Of a DNA stretch of 25,624 bases, positions 22,431 to 25,624 are shown one piece after another. The stretch's first letter is position 1, and each line of letters begins with the position of its first letter. Under the pieces are notes generated by a model. The model made no database searches, was not told where the DNA came from, and was given only the letters and a program-made list of their open reading frames with translations. The position numbers and the translations under genes are program-made. Location of the stretch: the NCBI GenBank assembly GCA_038062295.1, contig JBBTXL010000023.1, positions 1-25,624 of the forward strand, written 5' to 3'. This DNA comes from JBBTXL01 sp038062295 (GTDB lineage: Bacteria > Patescibacteriota > Minisyncoccia > GWC2-36-17 > WO2-46-25).

Positions 22431-23425
22431 CCAAAAAAAGGATTCTTACCGGCGACCGGCCAACGGGACCGCTTCACCTGGGACACTATGTCGGCTCGCT
22501 GCAAAACCGCGTAGTGTTACAAAACGAAGGCAATGAGCTGTTTATTATCATCGCCGATTTCCAGACGCTCACCGACCGCACGGAAACCGAGCATGCGGAG
22601 GAATATGTGTACGAACTGTTGTTGGACTATCTTTCGTGCGGCATCCACCCCGAAAAGGCAACGATCTTTTTGCAGTCGCGCGTTCCCGCGCTTGCGGAGC
22701 TTTCCATGTATTTGTCCATGCTCGTGACGGTTGCCCGCGCACAACAGAACCCGACTATCAAAGAAGAAACGAAAGCAACGGGAAAAGGCGCCATGTCGCT
22801 GGGAATGTTGAGCATGCCTATTTCACAAGCCGCGGATATTTTGGCGTTTAACGCCGACCTGGTGCCGGTGGGGGAGGATCAATTGCCACACCTGGAGCAG
22901 ACGCGCGATGTTGCGCGCGCGTTCAACCGGACGTTCGGTGTTGTGTTCAAGGAACCGCAGCCATTGTTATCTAAAGCGCCGCGCCTGATGGGCTTGGATG
23001 CAAAGCAAAAAATGTCCAAGTCACGTGGGAACGCCATTTTTCTTTCGGACAGCGCGGATGCGGTGGCGCAAAAGATAAAGTCGGCAACGACAGACTCGGG
23101 GAAGGAAATCATCTATGACCCGGTGCACAAGCCGGCGCTGGCAAATCTGCTCATCATGTACCATTTGTTTTCGGGGAAAAGCATTCCCGATATCGAGCGG
23201 ATGTATACGGGGAAAGGATATGCTGACTTTAAAGCCGACCTGGCTGATGTGGTCAATGCGTTTTTGGAACCGATTCGCCGCGCCCGCGGGGAATTCGCGC
23301 GCGACAAAGCATATTGTGCGCTGGTGGCGCGAGAAGGGACGCAGCGTGCGTGTGAGGAAACGGAAGGAACGATGCGGAAAGTCCGCTCCGCGATGCGCTA
23401 TGACTACCCGACAATTTTCCGTTGA
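22427..23425 (+). CDS. trpS: Tryptophanyl-tRNA synthetase
   Basis: The start is ATG 22427, inside the ATGA overlap with tyrS; the frame upstream would lie within tyrS. Product 332 residues, the normal length for bacterial TrpRS. Class I motifs: TGDRPTGPLHLGHYVG with HLGH at 17-20, and KMSKS at 195-199. Further typical segments are PISQAADILAFNADLVPVGEDQLPHLEQTRDVARAFN and the C-terminal helical anticodon region. It charges tRNA-Trp. Translational coupling to tyrS is likely. The next gene, rluD, starts 26 bp before its stop in another frame. Confidence 0.96.
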   Translation: MTKKRILTGDRPTGPLHLGHYVGSLQNRVVLQNEGNELFIIIADFQTLTDRTETEHAEEYVYELLLDYLSCGIHPEKATIFLQSRVPALAELSMYLSMLVTVARAQQNPTIKEETKATGKGAMSLGMLSMPISQAADILAFNADLVPVGEDQLPHLEQTRDVARAFNRTFGVVFKEPQPLLSKAPRLMGLDAKQKMSKSRGNAIFLSDSADAVAQKIKSATTDSGKEIIYDPVHKPALANLLIMYHLFSGKSIPDIERMYTGKGYADFKADLADVVNAFLEPIRRARGEFARDKAYCALVAREGTQRACEETEGTMRKVRSAMRYDYPTIFR

Positions 23426-24341
23426 GAATGCCCCGACCGGCGCTTCTGCCCGGTTGGACAGGTTTCTTGCGGACCGTTTTCCGGAATACTCCCGCAGTTA
23501 CTTTCAACAGCTTCTGAAACAGGGAGCTGTTGCGCTCAACGGCAAAAAGGCCGAAAAAGATGCTCGCGTAAAAAAAGGGGATAGTATTTCGGTTGCGTTC
23601 CGAGAGAAAGAGGATATAACACTTGCGCCTGACAGCACTGTTCCGTTTCGCATTATCGCGGATGAAAAGGAGTTTGTGGTCGTTGACAAACCCGCGGGTG
23701 TAGTCGTGCACCCCAGTGCCACGCACAAAAAAGGGACGCTGGTGAACGGTTTGTTGGCGCGGTGGCCAGGGTTGCACACAGTAGGAGAATCTCCCGTCAG
23801 GCCGGGCATTGTGCATCGGCTGGATAAAGAAACTTCGGGGTTGATGGTTATTGCGAAAACTCCTGAAATGTTTTTGTGGCTGAAAAAACAGTTTCAAGAT
23901 CGTCGGGTTGAAAAGAAATATACAGCGTTGGTATTTGGGAAGCTTGCGCGGTTAGCGGGGGCAATATCGGCACCTATCGCGCGCGTCGGCGCGCGCCAAG
24001 TTGCCGTTGGCGATCGCCGGACCGGCGCGGAGAAAAAAATACGGGAAGCGGAAACCGTATTTCGTGTTTTGAAGAGTTATTCGGGCGCCACGCTGGTTGA
24101 GGTCATGCCAAAAACCGGCAGAATGCATCAAATTCGGGTTCATTTTAAGCATATCGGGCATCCCATTGTGGGGGATAAAACGTACGCTCCCCCCTGCCTT
24201 TTTAAATCGGTGCCATGTGCTCGGCAATTTCTTCATGCGGGGTTTCTTACTTTTCCTCTGCCGGATGGACGCACTGTCTCTTTTTTTTCTCCTCTGCCGG
24301 AGGATTTGGGCACGGTTCTCGCGGGGCTTGAAAAAAAATAA
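23400..24341 (+). CDS. rluD: RluA-family 23S rRNA pseudouridine synthase
   Basis: The start is ATG 23400, overlapping the end of trpS by 26 bp; residues further upstream in this frame are antiparallel in character to trpS coding and rejected. Product 313 residues. The N-terminal S4 RNA-binding domain (about 14-65) includes ARLDRFLADRFPEYSRSYFQ. The catalytic domain contains VVVDKPAGVVVHPS, then RPGIVHRLDKETSGLMVIAK with the catalytic Asp at 142, and GRMHQIRVHFKHIGHPIVGD. Family members isomerise uridines in large-subunit rRNA; RluD targets helix 69. Placement in the RluD branch fits the S4 domain and length, but RluA/RluC subtypes cannot be ruled out by eye. It is co-transcribed with tyrS-trpS, and the rplS promoter overlaps its last codons. 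Confidence 0.9.
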   Translation: MTTRQFSVENAPTGASARLDRFLADRFPEYSRSYFQQLLKQGAVALNGKKAEKDARVKKGDSISVAFREKEDITLAPDSTVPFRIIADEKEFVVVDKPAGVVVHPSATHKKGTLVNGLLARWPGLHTVGESPVRPGIVHRLDKETSGLMVIAKTPEMFLWLKKQFQDRRVEKKYTALVFGKLARLAGAISAPIARVGARQVAVGDRRTGAEKKIREAETVFRVLKSYSGATLVEVMPKTGRMHQIRVHFKHIGHPIVGDKTYAPPCLFKSVPCARQFLHAGFLTFPLPDGRTVSFFSPLPEDLGTVLAGLEKK

Positions 24342-24356
24342 GGTTTCTGCTACAAT
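24328..24356 (+). promoter_or_regulatory. rplS promoter TTGAAA-N17-TACAAT, extended -10
   Basis: TTGAAA (24328-24333) and TACAAT (24351-24356) are 17 nt apart, and TG precedes the -10 by one base. The -35 lies within the last codons of rluD. The leader is about 20 nt and has no SD before the ATG at 24383. Confidence 0.72.
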
Positions 24357-24382
24357 CGGGAAATTGTATCATTTGCACTATT

Positions 24383-24796
24383 ATGGACGCATTAGCCACA
24401 TTTTCAAAAAATAGTATTCGTTCCGTACCGGCGTTTCGCCCGGGAGATACGGTCAAAGTGCATCAAAAGATCAAGGAAGGGGACAAGGAACGCACCCAGC
24501 TGTTTGAAGGGCTGGTGATCTCGCGCAAGCACGGAAGCGGCACGAACGCCATGTTCACGGTGCGCAAGATCGCATCGGGCGTCGGCGTGGAACGGACCTA
24601 TCCGCTCCATTCTCCTTTTATTGATAAGATAGAGGTTGTCAAAAGCGTGAAAGTGCGCCGCGCCAAGCTGTATTTCATTCGCCACGCCAAAGGCAAGCGC
24701 GCAAAAATGAAAGAACTGAAAAGCGCTTTCGGTGACGTGCCGGCGGTACCGGCAGAAGCGCCGGAAGCTCAAAACACAGAGAACGCCCCGCAGTAG
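24383..24796 (+). CDS. rplS: 50S ribosomal protein L19
   Basis: 137 residues; L19 is usually about 115. It lies at the 30S-50S interface. The conserved core is clear: PAFRPGDTVKVHQKIKEGDKERTQLFEGLVISRK, then FTVRKIASGVGVERTYPLHSPFIDKIEVVK and VRRAKLYFIRHAKGKRAKMKE. The last 25 residues form an extra Ala/Pro/Glu tail (VPAVPAEAPEAQNTENAPQ). There is no SD; it has its own promoter within the end of rluD. The stop codon TAG (24794-24796) lies in the loop of the terminator hairpin that follows. Confidence 0.95.
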   Translation: MDALATFSKNSIRSVPAFRPGDTVKVHQKIKEGDKERTQLFEGLVISRKHGSGTNAMFTVRKIASGVGVERTYPLHSPFIDKIEVVKSVKVRRAKLYFIRHAKGKRAKMKELKSAFGDVPAVPAEAPEAQNTENAPQ

Positions 24797-24817
24797 AAAG
24801 CGGGGTTTCTTGTTCTT
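24785..24817 (+). terminator. Intrinsic terminator overlapping the rplS stop codon
   Basis: CCCCGC (24786-24791) pairs with GCGGGG (24800-24805) around an 8-nt loop, with a flanking G-T pair, followed by TTTCTTGTTCTT. The coding end of rplS forms the 5' arm and its stop codon sits in the loop. Confidence 0.7.
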
Positions 24818-24851
24818 ATAAAGTTTTCTGGCAGACGCTACTACTTTGAGT

Positions 24852-24857
24852 TATAAT
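24852..24857 (+). promoter_or_regulatory. -10 box TATAAT, leaderless-type promoter
   Basis: A consensus TATAAT ends 6 nt before the ATG at 24864. The GAGGG between them is too close (1 nt) to act as a normal SD. No clear -35 is present. It could drive both the endonuclease gene and the adjoining tRNA-Leu. Confidence 0.55.
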
Positions 24858-24863
24858 GAGGGT

Positions 24864-25487
24864 ATGGAGTGGTCGCCACAGTTTGCATATGCGGTTGGTC
24901 TTGTAGCTACCGATGGCAGTCTTTCCCGTGACGGACGGCATATAGAGTTGACTTCTGCGGATAAGGAACAGATAATAAACTTTTTATATTGTTTGCAGCG
25001 CGACAATAAGATAGGTATGAAGCGGTCCGGTTCTGGCAAGCTTTGTTTTCGGACGCAGGTTGGGGATGTTGTTTTATATAGATTCCTGACTAACATAGGC
25101 GTTATTCCGAACAAATCAAAGGTATTAGGGAGAGTAAAGGTTCCGCGAAGATATTTTTTTGATTTTCTTCGGGGGCACTTTGATGGAGACGGGACATTTT
25201 ACTCTTACTTTGATCCGCGCTGGAAGAAGAGTTTTATGTTTTACACGGCATTTTGTTCCGCAAGCAGCTACCACATACTGTGGCTACGTAAAGCTATTTC
25301 CACGCTGGCAGGGGTCCATGGGCATATAACTAAAAGCAAAAACAACTCCGTATACCAGCTGAAGTATGCGAAACAAGAATCCTTGCAACTCTTGCCGAAA
25401 ATGTATTATGATGGTCGCGTTGTTTGTTTACGGAGGAAGCGTCTAAAGATCAAAAGGGCGCTGAGACGAATTGGTGAGAAAATATGA
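24864..25487 (+). CDS. LAGLIDADG-type homing endonuclease-like protein, free-standing
   Basis: 207 residues from ATG 24864; a TTG at 24846 would place the start before the -10 box. Two LAGLIDADG motifs are visible: FAYAVGLVATDGSLS (7-21, acidic residue D17) and FLRGHFDGDGTF (about 100-111, D107 and D109). A two-motif, roughly 200-residue protein fits a monomeric LAGLIDADG enzyme that cuts a long asymmetric site. No intron or intein splice signals are recognisable around it, so it is free-standing. It is basic at its C-terminus (RRKRLKIKRALRRIGEKI). Codon use is more AT-rich than in rplS. The gene fills the space between the rplS terminator and tRNA-Leu, and its TGA is immediately followed by the first base of the tRNA. 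It may be a domesticated or decayed enzyme; activity cannot be judged. Confidence 0.85.
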   Translation: MEWSPQFAYAVGLVATDGSLSRDGRHIELTSADKEQIINFLYCLQRDNKIGMKRSGSGKLCFRTQVGDVVLYRFLTNIGVIPNKSKVLGRVKVPRRYFFDFLRGHFDGDGTFYSYFDPRWKKSFMFYTAFCSASSYHILWLRKAISTLAGVHGHITKSKNNSVYQLKYAKQESLQLLPKMYYDGRVVCLRRKRLKIKRALRRIGEKI

Positions 25488-25575
25488 GCACGGGTGGTGA
25501 AACCTGGTATACACGCCAGCTTGAGGTGCTGGTGCCTGCAAAGGCGTGGAGGTTCAAATCCTCTCCCGTGCACCA
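25488..25575 (+). tRNA. tRNA-Leu(GAG), CCA encoded
   Basis: An 88-nt class II tRNA: acceptor GCACGGG/CCCGTGC, D-arm GTG-loop-CAC, anticodon arm CCAGC-TTGAGGT-GCTGG with anticodon GAG at 25523-25525, long variable arm TGCCTGCAAAGGCGT, T-arm GGAGG-TTCAAAT-CCTCT, discriminator A, then CCA. It reads CUC and CUU. Its 5' end directly adjoins the stop codon of the LAGLIDADG gene, so it is probably released from that transcript by RNase P. Confidence 0.93.
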
Positions 25576-25604
25576 AAACTAACTTTGTCGGAAATGACTG
25601 CTCC

Positions 25605-25624
25605 GCGCGGCGAGTACGCCGCGC
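25605..25624. other. Hairpin at the window edge, possible terminator
   Basis: A perfect 8-bp stem GCGCGGCG / CGCCGCGC with loop AGTA runs to the last base of the window. Its position 29 bp after tRNA-Leu suggests a terminator, but whether a T-tract follows cannot be seen. Confidence 0.45.

Noticed and set aside
23115..23399. N-terminal extension of the rluD frame back to 23115
   Set aside because: It lies fully inside trpS in another frame and encodes Trp/Arg/Cys-rich shadow sequence. The S4 domain begins just after ATG 23400.
24840..25624. Group I intron or intein around the LAGLIDADG gene
   Set aside because: rplS ends in its normal C-terminal tail and a terminator, and the tRNA-Leu is uninterrupted. 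No split gene or splice-like structure flanks the endonuclease.

Overview
The window looks like a chromosomal segment of a Patescibacteria/CPR bacterium (Parcubacteria-like). The reasons are a cluster of short two-helix proteins of the CPR-type T4SS pilin family, very large Cys-rich secreted proteins with FnIII, PKD, SBBP and dockerin modules, a four-domain ribosomal protein S1, an archaeal-type AspRS, tRNAs of which two lack an encoded CCA, and many genes whose ATG lies only 6-8 nt after a -10 box with no Shine-Dalgarno sequence. TGA is used as a stop codon (for example trpS and tyrS), so this is not a TGA=Gly (code 25) lineage. The lineage call is an inference from gene content; no rRNA is present to confirm it.

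Layout. Positions 1-11196 (+) form a cell-surface region. It holds a 5'-truncated FnIII/PKD/Cys-rich protein, a small membrane-anchored InlB-repeat protein, a 1887-residue protein with a split SBBP propeller, PKD domains and Cys-rich modules that ends in a pilin-like two-helix domain, then four more genes carrying that helix domain (one with two copies, three short). Positions 14105-11208 (-) form a compact four-gene operon of unrecognised proteins with a consensus sigma70 promoter, a strong SD before every gene and a strong terminator. Positions 14254-18891 (+) carry rpsA, ftsH, tRNA-Ile(UAU) and aspS. A 38-bp perfect palindrome separates rpsA from ftsH. tRNA-Val(GAC) follows, then a secreted protein with SH3-like, FnIII and dockerin domains behind a promoter that contains a G8 tract. 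Positions 21231-24796 carry tyrS-trpS-rluD (overlapping) and rplS. The right end holds a LAGLIDADG endonuclease gene whose stop codon directly abuts tRNA-Leu(GAG), and a hairpin at the edge.

How the genes may work together. The translation genes are core housekeeping. The left third reads as one surface programme: two or three short pilins could be bulk subunits, while the giant and tandem-domain proteins could be tip, adhesin or anchor forms of the same fold. No VirB4, VirB6, VirD4 or type IV pilus ATPase is present in the window, so a secretion or pilus role is inferred from the fold alone. The best candidates for undescribed biology are the giant pilin-fused protein with its paralogue array and the minus-strand four-gene operon.
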